Notes: generated by a model not told the origin, from the letters alone. DNA of 6,585 nt from an uncultured Prevotellaceae bacterium (GCA_946415695.1 CAMKTM010000140.1:1-6585), one strand, 5' to 3'. Positions 1 to 5,714 are shown, numbered from the stretch's first letter. Numbers and translations: made by a program.

Positions 1-1118
1 GTGTCTGCCCGCAGGAGAAACAATGTGAATCACAATGTATCCACCTGAAGATGAACGAGCCTGCCGTCGCCATCGGCAACTTGGAACGCTTTGCAGCCGA
101 CTACGAGCGCGAGTCTGGCAACATGTCGCTGCCCGAAGTGGCCGAGAAGAACGGCAAGAAGATCGCAGTCATCGGATCTGGTCCTTCCGGACTGAGCTTT
201 GCTGGCGACATGGCAAAGGCAGGCTACGACGTGACTGTCTTTGAGGCTCTGCACGAAATCGGTGGCGTGCTGAAATACGGTATACCCGAATTCCGTCTGC
301 CCAACGCGATAGTCGATGTCGAGATACAGAATCTGGAGAAGATTGGCGTGAAGTTCGTCAAGGACTGCGTCGTAGGTAAGACCATCACGATTGCCGAGCT
401 TGAGACGGAAGACTACAAGGGCATCTTCGTGGGAAGCGGCGCTGGTCTGCCCAACTTCATGGGCATTCCGGGCGAGAACTCCAACGGCATCATGTCGAGC
501 AACGAGTACTTGACGCGCATCAACCTCATGGATGCCAGCAACCCAGAGTATGCCACGCCCATCAAGAAAGCGAAGAGCGTGATGGTTGTGGGTGGCGGCA
601 ATACCGCTATGGACAGCTGCCGCACGGCCAAGCGCCTGGGTGCCGAGCGTGTGTTCATCGCCTATCGTAGGAGCGAGGCTGAGATGCCTGCCCGACTCGA
701 AGAGGTGAAGCACGCCAAGGAGGAGGGCATCGAGTTCCTCACCCTGCACAACCCCATCGAATATCATGCTGACGAGAAGGGAAATGTCTGCGAAGTAGTG
801 CTCCAGAAGATGGAGCTTGGCGAACCCGATGCCAGCGGACGTCGCTCGCCCCAGCCCATTCCCGGAGCCACCGAGACCATCGCTATCGACCAGGCCATCG
901 TGGCTGTCGGCGTCAGCCCCAACCCCATCGTGCCCACTTCGATAGAGGGCCTTGAGTTGGGTCGCAAGAACACCATCGTCGTGAACGAAGGCATGCAGAC
1001 AAACATCCCGGCCATCTTTGCCGGAGGCGACATCGTGCGTGGCGGCGCAACGGTCATCCTGGCCATGGGCGACGGACGCCGTGCCGCGGCAGCAATGCAT
1101 GAATATCTGACAAAATGA
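1..1118 (+). CDS. gltA: NADPH-dependent glutamate synthase / NfnB-type flavoprotein, 5'-truncated by window edge
   Basis: This is the C-terminal 371 residues of an FAD- and NADPH-binding oxidoreductase of the GltD/NfnB family. Such proteins pass electrons between NADPH, FAD and iron-sulfur clusters, for glutamate synthesis or ferredoxin-coupled transhydrogenation. The frame is open to the left edge, and its first visible residues (VCPQEKQCESQC) carry the family's Fe-S cysteine pattern, with Cys at visible residues 2, 8 and 12. The ATG at 51 is therefore internal. An FAD Rossmann motif GSGPSG lies at visible residues 58-63. A second dinucleotide motif GGGNTAMD starts near residue 197 and is followed by a YRRSEAEMPA segment typical of NADPH binding. 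The C-terminal FAD contact AGGDIVRGGATVI is near residue 340. In Bacteroidetes this subunit usually follows, or is fused to, a dihydroorotate-dehydrogenase-like FAD/NAD protein. That partner would lie off-window, so Nfn versus glutamate synthase cannot be settled here. Confidence 0.9.
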   Translation, partial: VCPQEKQCESQCIHLKMNEPAVAIGNLERFAADYERESGNMSLPEVAEKNGKKIAVIGSGPSGLSFAGDMAKAGYDVTVFEALHEIGGVLKYGIPEFRLPNAIVDVEIQNLEKIGVKFVKDCVVGKTITIAELETEDYKGIFVGSGAGLPNFMGIPGENSNGIMSSNEYLTRINLMDASNPEYATPIKKAKSVMVVGGGNTAMDSCRTAKRLGAERVFIAYRRSEAEMPARLEEVKHAKEEGIEFLTLHNPIEYHADEKGNVCEVVLQKMELGEPDASGRRSPQPIPGATETIAIDQAIVAVGVSPNPIVPTSIEGLELGRKNTIVVNEGMQTNIPAIFAGGDIVRGGATVILAMGDGRRAAAAMHEYLTK

Positions 1119-1149
1119 TTAGCCAAGATGAAAAACATGACACGTTAAG

Positions 1150-1223
1150 TTCATTGCATGGTCATGTACTTGCAATTGCATGGTCATGTACTTGCAATTG
1201 CATGGTCACGACCATGCAATGAA
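1150..1223. repeat. 22-bp tandem repeat (about 2.5 copies) bounded by a 14-bp inverted repeat
   Basis: Two identical 22-bp units occupy 1153-1174 and 1175-1196, and a partial third copy covers 1197-1208. The block begins with TTCATTGCATGGTC (1150-1163) and ends with its perfect reverse complement GACCATGCAATGAA (1210-1223). Each junction between units contains the palindrome TGCAATTGCA (1171-1180 and 1193-1202). The copies abut without spacers, so this is not a CRISPR. It lies between the glutamate synthase gene and the DUF486 gene. Its function is unknown; it may be an interspersed intergenic repeat, a structured leader or trailer RNA, or a protein-binding array. Confidence 0.85.
1197..1220 (+). 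other. Perfect 11-bp hairpin at the end of the repeat block
   Basis: ATTGCATGGTC (1197-1207) is followed by two bases and then its exact reverse complement GACCATGCAAT (1210-1220). In RNA the innermost pairs would open to form the loop. No T-run follows, so it does not look like a standard intrinsic terminator, although it could protect the 3' end of the upstream transcript. Confidence 0.6.
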
Positions 1224-1271
1224 TGCAACCCGTCAAGTTTGCCAACACGATACGTATAAAAACCAAATACA

Positions 1272-1637
1272 ATGAGTGCACTTTACACAATCTTACTGTT
1301 GATATGCAGTAATGTCTTTATGACGCTGGCATGGTACGGACACCTGAAACTCAATCAAGCTGGTATCTCAACCAATTGGCCGCTCTACGCCGTGATACTT
1401 TTCTCCTGGTGCATAGCCGGCATCGAGTACTGTTTCCTTGTGCCTGCCAACAGGATTGGTTTCATCGAGAACGGCGGGCCGTTCACGCTGATGCAGCTGA
1501 AAGTCATACAGGAAGTCGTTTCGCTCGTCGTCTTCTGCGTCATTGCCAATATCCTCTTCCAGGGTCAGCAGCTCCACTGGAACCACTTGGCAGCACTCGT
1601 ATGTCTTGTTCTCGCTGTGTATTTCATATTTAAGTAA
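1272..1637 (+). CDS. DUF486 (DMT-like) small integral membrane protein
   Basis: This 121-residue protein matches the pattern of the DUF486 family (Pfam PF04342, often annotated as DMT family protein), small inner-membrane proteins of unknown substrate related to one half of a drug/metabolite transporter. Four hydrophobic segments can be seen at about residues 4-22, 37-56, 78-96 and 103-120. Family hallmarks are the early SNVFMTLAWYGHLK stretch (13-26), SWCIAGIEYCFLVPANRIG (45-63) and QLKVIQEVVSLVVF (75-88). The length is normal and the ATG sits directly before the first helix. It follows a 153-base repeat-bearing gap and is the first of four close-packed genes, with only 11 bases before the next start. 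I see no good promoter immediately upstream. The family call is firm; transport function is inferred from the fold only. Confidence 0.88.
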   Translation: MSALYTILLLICSNVFMTLAWYGHLKLNQAGISTNWPLYAVILFSWCIAGIEYCFLVPANRIGFIENGGPFTLMQLKVIQEVVSLVVFCVIANILFQGQQLHWNHLAALVCLVLAVYFIFK

Positions 1638-1648
1638 ACGTCTGTAAC

Positions 1649-2905
1649 ATGAAGAAATCACTTATTATTCTTGCCGCTCTGCTCATTGCCCTTCCCGCTC
1701 TTGCCCAGCGCAAAGGGAAAAAAGTCCAGAAACCTGCTTATACCGTCACAGCACAGGAGGCGATGGCAGCCTATGACTTTTCGCTGGCAGAAGAGATTCT
1801 TGAACATCAGATTGCTGGCCTTACAAAGAAAAAGCAACCAACGGACCAAGAAGAGGGACTGCTGGAGTCGGCACGCAAGTCACTATTACGTCTGCACGCT
1901 ACTGAACAAGTGACAATCATCGACAGCATGATTCTGCCCAAGAAACAAGTTTTGCAGCAGATTAAACTCTCAGAAGAGTGCGGCTCGATAATGAGTTGTG
2001 CTGATTTTTTCAAATCAGCCGGCGGCAAAGACTGTACGCTGTTCCGCAACGAACTTGGCAATCATGTAGTCTATTCCGAAGCTAACAAGAAAGGCTTTCT
2101 CCGCCTGAAGGAGAAGTCGCTCATCGGCGGAGAATGGTCGATGGAAAAACAACTGACAGGATTTGAAGAAGAGGAAGAAGACAACCTCAACTTCCCCTTC
2201 ATGCTCAGCGACGGCATCACGATGTACTATGCAGCAGAATGCGAAGAAAGCATTGGCGGCTACGACATCTTCATGACGCGTTACGACACTGACGAGCAGA
2301 AGTTCCTTGCGCCAGAAAACATCGGCATGCCCTTCAACTCGCCTGCCAACGACTACCTTTTGGTCATCGATGAGTTCCAGCAACTGGGATGGTTCGTGAC
2401 CGACCGCAACCAGCCTGTCGATACGGTGTGCCTCTATACATTTATCCCCACAGAGACACGACGCATCTACAACGAACAAGAGCTTGGAGCAACCAAACTC
2501 GCATCGCTGGCACGCATCTCGTCCATCAAGGACACATGGAAAGACATGAATGCCGTCAATGCTGCAAAGAAACGCCTTGCAGAAGCACGAAAAGGGCAGA
2601 AGAATGAAGTGAAGAACCGAGATTTCACTTTCGTCGTCAACGACAACAAGACCTGTTATACCTTGTCCCAGTTCACAAATCCTCAGGCTCAGCAGAAGGC
2701 CAAAATATGGGTCGAGACAGAAAAGGAATATGCAGCGAAAAGCAAAGAACTGGGTGCCCTTCGCGATAAGTATGCAACAATGAACGAGGCCGGACGCAAA
2801 CAGATTGCCTCACAAATACTCCTTGCTGAATCAACATTGGAACGCCTTGCTTCAGACAAGCTTGCATTGGAAAAAGAAATCCGTCGTTTAGAACAAAACA
2901 AGTAA
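1649..2905 (+). CDS. Secreted PD40/TolB-like protein with C-terminal coiled coil, function unknown
   Basis: This 418-residue protein opens with a classical Sec signal peptide: MKKS, a hydrophobic core at about residues 5-18 and probable cleavage after ALA at 19. There is no lipobox cysteine, so a periplasmic or exported soluble protein is expected. Residues 30-105 are helical and TPR-like in character. Residues about 110-275 resemble the WD40-like/PD40 propeller blades of Bacteroidetes envelope proteins: DGITMYYA (from 188), GGYDIFMTRYD (from 203) and NSPANDY (230-236), then LGWFVTDRNQ. Residues 346-418 are highly charged with heptad-like spacing and probably form a coiled coil. PorE-like type IX secretion and OmpA-family proteins share the propeller pattern, but no OmpA peptidoglycan-binding domain is present here. 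It sits 11 bases after the DUF486 gene and 4 bases before the phosphorylase gene. I do not recognise a named family, so its role is unknown. Confidence 0.75.
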   Translation: MKKSLIILAALLIALPALAQRKGKKVQKPAYTVTAQEAMAAYDFSLAEEILEHQIAGLTKKKQPTDQEEGLLESARKSLLRLHATEQVTIIDSMILPKKQVLQQIKLSEECGSIMSCADFFKSAGGKDCTLFRNELGNHVVYSEANKKGFLRLKEKSLIGGEWSMEKQLTGFEEEEEDNLNFPFMLSDGITMYYAAECEESIGGYDIFMTRYDTDEQKFLAPENIGMPFNSPANDYLLVIDEFQQLGWFVTDRNQPVDTVCLYTFIPTETRRIYNEQELGATKLASLARISSIKDTWKDMNAVNAAKKRLAEARKGQKNEVKNRDFTFVVNDNKTCYTLSQFTNPQAQQKAKIWVETEKEYAAKSKELGALRDKYATMNEAGRKQIASQILLAESTLERLASDKLALEKEIRRLEQNK

Positions 2906-2909
2906 AACC

Positions 2910-3791
2910 ATGAAAAGTTTCGAATCATCAGAACTCATAATCAACGAAGATGGTAGTGTCTTTCATCTTCATATCAAGCCCGAACAATTGGCCGACCTTG
3001 TGGTTTTGGTTGGCGATCCTGGTCGCGTGGACATCGTAGCCAGCCACTTCGAGCAGCAGGAATGCGAGATACGCAATCGCGAATTCCATACCATCACAGG
3101 CACCTACAAGGGAAAACGCATCACAGTAATCAGCACAGGCATCGGTTGCGACAACATCGACATCACCATGAACGAGATTGATGCTTTGGCCAACATCGAT
3201 TTCAAAACGCGCATGGAGAAGCCTCTGCATCGTACCCTCACAATTGTCCGCATCGGCACCTGCGGAAGCCTCCAGCCCGAAGCACCCTTGGGCACATACA
3301 TCGCCAGCGTCAAGAGTATTGGCTTCGACGGTCTGCTCAACTATTATGCCGGACGTGATGAGGTTTGCGACCTCGACATGGAAAAGGCTTTCGTGCGTCA
3401 CATGGACTGGTGCCCGCAGAAGGGAGCACCCTATGTGGCAACTGCCAACCCCTCCCTCATTGAGCAAGTAGCCGGCAAGGAAATGCTCCGTGGCATCACC
3501 ATCGCGTGCGGCGGCTTCTATGGTCCGCAAGGCCGACTGATTCGCATCGGCATACAAGACCCAAAGCAGAACGAGAAAATAGAATCTTTCCGCTACACGA
3601 CAAGTGAAGGCGAACTGAAGATATACAACTTCGAGATGGAATCCTCCGCTCTCGCCGGACTATCCGCCCTGCTCGGACATCGCGCCATGACCTGCTGCAT
3701 GGTTATTGCTAACCGCTACGCAAAGGAGATGAACACCGACTACAAAGGCAGCATTGACCACCTCATCAAACTCGTCCTCGTACGAATCTAA
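2910..3791 (+). CDS. udp: Uridine phosphorylase-like nucleoside phosphorylase
   Basis: This 293-residue enzyme belongs to the PNP/UDP nucleoside phosphorylase family (PF01048). It is expected to cleave uridine with phosphate to uracil and ribose-1-phosphate in the cytoplasm, for pyrimidine salvage. Visible active-site elements parallel E. coli Udp. They are FHL (18-20), phosphate-binding GDPGRV (35-40), REF (57-59), STGIG (75-79), RIGTCG (114-119) and ribose-binding NFEMES (240-245). Residues F203 to R209 read FYGPQGR; Q207 and R209 match the Gln and Arg that read uracil in the E. coli FYPGQER loop, which favours uridine over purine nucleosides. It is about 40 residues longer than E. coli Udp, partly from an N-terminal extension of about 12 residues and an insertion before RIGTCG. 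It starts 4 bases after the PD40 gene, suggesting co-transcription. The family is near certain and the substrate probable. Confidence 0.85.
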   Translation: MKSFESSELIINEDGSVFHLHIKPEQLADLVVLVGDPGRVDIVASHFEQQECEIRNREFHTITGTYKGKRITVISTGIGCDNIDITMNEIDALANIDFKTRMEKPLHRTLTIVRIGTCGSLQPEAPLGTYIASVKSIGFDGLLNYYAGRDEVCDLDMEKAFVRHMDWCPQKGAPYVATANPSLIEQVAGKEMLRGITIACGGFYGPQGRLIRIGIQDPKQNEKIESFRYTTSEGELKIYNFEMESSALAGLSALLGHRAMTCCMVIANRYAKEMNTDYKGSIDHLIKLVLVRI

Positions 3792-3797
3792 TAAGGT

Positions 3798-4094
3798 ATG
3801 GCAACAATAACACTCGTCATGGCCTTCGTCCCTCTTCTTATGAGCATCGTCATTGCCATTGGCAAGGGAGACGAACTTATTGCCGGATACAACACATCAA
3901 GCAAGGAAGAGAAGGCAAAGGTGAACATCAAGCGCCTGAGGTTCCTCACCTCTATTCTCCTTCTGTTGGTCAGTGCTTTTATCATGGTGTTGCCATATAC
4001 GACACAAAAGCAACAGTACATCATGTTAGCCGGCTCCTTTCCTGTTCTTTTTATATTTCTCATTCTTGCTAACACCTGGTGCAAGAAATCTTGA
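3798..4094 (+). CDS. DUF3784 family small membrane protein
   Basis: This 98-residue protein has three hydrophobic segments, at about residues 4-21, 49-65 and 74-93. Between the first two lies GKGDELIAGYNTSSKEEKAK (22-41). That matches the hallmark of the DUF3784 family (PF12650), whose members carry a GKG..LIAGYNT.SKEEK loop after the first helix. The function of the family is not established. The gene starts 6 bases after the stop of the phosphorylase gene and is the last of the four close-packed + strand genes, after which the sequence becomes repetitive. It ends in a short polar tail (CKKS). The length is typical of such proteins. Confidence 0.75.
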   Translation: MATITLVMAFVPLLMSIVIAIGKGDELIAGYNTSSKEEKAKVNIKRLRFLTSILLLLVSAFIMVLPYTTQKQQYIMLAGSFPVLFIFLILANTWCKKS

Positions 4095-4101
4095 ATAAAA
4101 G

Positions 4102-4145
4102 CCTCTCCCAAACCCTCTCCTAAAGGGAAGGGCTGGAAGGGCTGG
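4102..4145. repeat. C-rich/G-rich intergenic repeat with imperfect hairpin
   Basis: The stretch is built from two near-identical C-rich units, CCTCTCCCAAA (4102-4112) and CCCTCTCCTAAA (4113-4124). Two exact tandem copies of AAGGGCTGG follow (4128-4136 and 4137-4145). CCCTCTCC (4113-4120) can pair with GGGAAGGG (4125-4132) across a TAAA loop with one mismatch and one wobble. It resembles a CTCCCC/GGGGAG intergenic element I recall as common in Bacteroidetes genomes. No T-run follows, so terminator activity for the upstream genes is only possible. Confidence 0.55.
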
Positions 4146-4149
4146 AAAT

Positions 4150-4185
4150 AAATGGTAAATGGTAAATGATTAAATGGTAAATGAG
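4150..4185 (+). repeat. Heptanucleotide AAATGGT-type tandem repeat in the leader of the aldolase gene
   Basis: AAATGGT occurs at 4150-4156, 4157-4163 and 4172-4178, with variants AAATGAT (4164-4170) and AAATGAG (4179-4185); one extra T breaks the phase at 4171. The array ends two bases before the ATG at 4188. Each unit contains an ATG, giving five upstream ATGs at 4152, 4159, 4166, 4174 and 4181, several closed at once by stops within the repeat. It could influence translation initiation or change length by slippage; both ideas are inference. Confidence 0.8.
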
Positions 4186-4187
4186 AG

Positions 4188-5219
4188 ATGGTTTCTTTCG
4201 AAAGCGATTATAACAACGGTGCACATCCTGAAGTGATTTGTCATCTGCTCGAGACGAACGGCAAGCAAAGCCAGTCGTATGGCTTCGATGAGTGGAGCGA
4301 GTTGGCACGCAAGAAGATACGGGCTGCTTGCGAATGCCCCGATGCCGACATCTTCTTCCTCGTCGGCGGCACACAGACGAATGCAACAGTCATCGACGGC
4401 ATGCTTCAGACCTACGAAGGCGTGATAGCCGTGCAGACAGCCCACATCAACGTCCACGAGTCGGGAGCCATCGAAGCCAGCGGACACAAAGTCATCACCC
4501 TACCCTCTCATGATGGCAAGATGAGTGCGACGGATCTGGAAGTCTGGCTCAAAGCCTTTCATGCCGACCCCACGCTCGAACATATGGTCATCCCGGGCAT
4601 GGTCTATATCACCTTCCCCACGGAACTCGGCAGCGTCTATACTGCCAAAGAGATAGAAAAGATACTTTCCGTTTGCCGCAACTTCGAGTTGAAACTCTTC
4701 ATCGACGGAGCACGTTTGGGCTACGGACTTGCCTCTTCGGAATGCGATTTTGACCTGCCGTGGCTGGCCAGCCATTGCGACGCCTTCTACATTGGCGGTA
4801 CTAAGGTCGGGGCACTCTGTGGCGAAGCAGTCGTCTTCCCTCGTGGCAATGCACCCCGCCATTTCATGAACATCGTTAAGCGACACGGAGCATTGCTCGC
4901 CAAGAGCAGACTCGCTGGCGTTCAGTTCGATGCGCTATTTACAGATAATCTTTACTTCAACATCTCCAAGCATGCCATCGACATGGCCATGAAGATGCGA
5001 AAACTGTTTGAAGATGCAGGCATTCCCCTTCGCGACTCCAGCACTAATCAGCAATTCGTCGAGCTGACCAATGCGCAGATGAAGCATATTCTCAAAGACG
5101 TCCTTTTTGAGACATGGGAGCCGATAGATGCTGACCACACCCTTTGCCGCTTCGTTACAAGTTGGGCCACGACAGACAGGGATTTGGAAAGACTGGCTGA
5201 AGCATTAAGGACAATGTAG
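4188..5219 (+). CDS. ltaE: Low-specificity L-threonine aldolase-type PLP enzyme
   Basis: This 343-residue fold-type I PLP enzyme belongs to the beta-eliminating lyase/threonine aldolase family (PF01212). It probably splits L-threonine or L-allo-threonine into glycine and acetaldehyde in the cytoplasm. The start MVSFESDYNNGAHPEVI is the usual family N-terminus and fixes the ATG. A glycine-rich cofactor loop FLVGGTQTNATV lies at about residues 57-68. HINVHESGA (86-94) supplies the residue that stacks on PLP, probably H90. FIDGARLGYGL contains the conserved Asp D173, and YIGGTKVGALCGEA contains the Schiff-base lysine K206. Length is normal and no key residue is missing. It lies 93 repeat-rich bases after the DUF3784 gene and is convergent with the DUF3276 gene, ending 13 bases before that gene's stop. 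Threonine versus related beta-hydroxy amino-acid substrates cannot be told from sequence. Confidence 0.87.
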   Translation: MVSFESDYNNGAHPEVICHLLETNGKQSQSYGFDEWSELARKKIRAACECPDADIFFLVGGTQTNATVIDGMLQTYEGVIAVQTAHINVHESGAIEASGHKVITLPSHDGKMSATDLEVWLKAFHADPTLEHMVIPGMVYITFPTELGSVYTAKEIEKILSVCRNFELKLFIDGARLGYGLASSECDFDLPWLASHCDAFYIGGTKVGALCGEAVVFPRGNAPRHFMNIVKRHGALLAKSRLAGVQFDALFTDNLYFNISKHAIDMAMKMRKLFEDAGIPLRDSSTNQQFVELTNAQMKHILKDVLFETWEPIDADHTLCRFVTSWATTDRDLERLAEALRTM

Positions 5220-5233
5220 TCCTCTGTCCTTTT
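5207..5233 (+). terminator. Possible weak terminator between convergent genes
   Basis: AAGGACA (5207-5213) and TGTCCTT (5225-5231) form a perfect 7-bp stem around an 11-base loop. The stem spans the aldolase stop codon and is followed by a short run of T. A second copy of GTCCT (5219-5223) gives an alternative 5-bp stem with AGGAC (5208-5212). The T-tract is short, so efficiency is doubtful. Confidence 0.4.
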
Positions 5234-5574
5234 CAGAAGTCCATATCAAGTTTGATAGCATCTCCGCCTTCTTCCGGACGTTCCTCTGCTTCACCCTGCT
5301 TTCCACTGACAAAGTCAAAAGCCTGGTGAATTGCTTCATCGAACTTGCTGAAATCCTCGCGGAAAAGAAATATCTTGTGCTTCTCGTAGCTTACCTGCGG
5401 CATGTCCTGAGGCCCGCTCAGCATCTTCTTACTTTCGGTTATGCTCAGGTACATTTCATCTCTTCTGTTCCGCTTAACGTCGATGTAATAAATGCGCTGT
5501 CCTGCCTTTATTGTCCTCGAGAAAAGGATGTCGGCTTCGTGTCCGTCTGAAAGTTTCTTTTCTGTTTCCATCAT
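5233..5574 (-). CDS. DUF3276 PUR-family DNA/RNA-binding protein
   Basis: This 113-residue protein matches DUF3276 (PF11680), a Bacteroidetes family with a PUR-alpha-like fold that binds single-stranded nucleic acid. Family landmarks are ILFSRTIKAGQRIYYIDVK (16-34), YLSITESKK (42-50) and YEKHKIFLFREDFSKFDEAI (63-82). A Gly/Glu-rich acidic tail follows from about residue 92. The frame extends 15 codons further upstream to an ATG at 5619. I reject that start because it precedes the predicted promoter -7 element at 5609-5616 and adds residues not expected in the family. ATG 5574 or the adjacent ATG 5571 is likely. It is transcribed divergently from nusB and convergent with the aldolase gene. The nucleic-acid role is from family knowledge; targets are unknown. 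Confidence 0.85.
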   Translation of the reverse strand: MMETEKKLSDGHEADILFSRTIKAGQRIYYIDVKRNRRDEMYLSITESKKMLSGPQDMPQVSYEKHKIFLFREDFSKFDEAIHQAFDFVSGKQGEAEERPEEGGDAIKLDMDF

Positions 5575-5577
5575 ACC

Positions 5578-5602
5578 AATTAATAATTCGTAATTAATAA
5601 TT
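5578..5602 (-). repeat. 11-bp AT direct repeat forming the DUF3276 leader
   Basis: AATTAATAATT occurs at 5578-5588 and again, identical, at 5592-5602, separated by CGT. Read on the - strand this is AATTATTAATT, ACG, AATTATTAATT, ending three bases before the start at 5574. It would make up most of the 5' leader if the predicted promoter is right. Leaders of this AT-rich kind, lacking a Shine-Dalgarno site, are familiar in Bacteroidales. Confidence 0.75.
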
Positions 5603-5608
5603 ACTTGC

Positions 5609-5640
5609 CAAATTTCCACATATTTCTGCTAACTGCCAAA
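5609..5640 (-). promoter_or_regulatory. Predicted Bacteroidetes-type promoter for the DUF3276 gene
   Basis: On the - strand, TTTG (5640-5637) is followed by exactly 20 bases and then GAAATTTG (5616-5609). The Bacteroidetes consensus is TTTG, 19-21 bases, TAnnTTTG, so the spacing is right and the -7 element has one mismatch. Transcription would begin near 5602, downstream of the longer ATG at 5619, which supports the shorter start at 5574. Confidence 0.55.
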
Positions 5641-5680
5641 AAAATATGAAGGAAATTATCGCTTTTTGCACGAAAATGAC

Positions 5681-5688
5681 TAATTTTG
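5681..5688 (+). promoter_or_regulatory. Predicted -7 promoter element for nusB
   Basis: TAATTTTG matches the Bacteroidetes -7 consensus TAnnTTTG exactly and lies 26 bases before the nusB ATG. The nearest upstream TTTG (5665-5668) is only 12 bases away instead of 19-21, and nothing fits at the standard distance, so the -33 element is unclear. TTTTGCA is repeated exactly at 5664-5670 and 5684-5690. Transcription starting near 5695 would exclude the in-frame ATG at 5676 as start. Confidence 0.5.
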
Positions 5689-5714
5689 CATCGTGTTACA
5701 CAAAAAAGCGCTCT

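Noticed and set aside
30..1100. 356-codon open frame on the - strand opposite the glutamate synthase gene
   Set aside because: It mirrors the coding strand almost end to end, its protein has no recognisable motif, and the + strand product has clear FAD, NADPH and Fe-S motifs. It is a codon-bias shadow.
1128..1148. Tiny frame MKNMTR followed by a stop, just after the glutamate synthase gene
   Set aside because: Six codons with no conserved feature visible; likely chance.
1150..1223. Possible CRISPR array
   Set aside because: The 22-bp copies abut directly with no unique spacers, there are fewer than three full copies, and no cas gene is nearby.
1234..1241. CAAGTTTG as a -7 promoter element for the DUF486 gene
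   Set aside because: One mismatch to TAnnTTTG and no TTTG at 19-21 bases upstream, so it is too weak to call.
2015..2479. 154-codon open frame on the - strand within the PD40 protein gene
   Set aside because: Low-complexity runs of F and V simply reflect the antisense of Glu/Lys-rich coding, and the + strand shows a signal peptide and PD40 motifs.
2928..3557. 209-codon open frame on the - strand opposite the uridine phosphorylase gene
   Set aside because: No motif, no separate promoter or leader, and it is fully covered by a well-supported enzyme gene on the other strand.
5676..5714. Upstream in-frame ATG as nusB start (adds 13 residues)
   Set aside because: It lies before the exact -7 element TAATTTTG at 5681-5688, and MINRELIRIKLVQ at 5715 is the usual family start.
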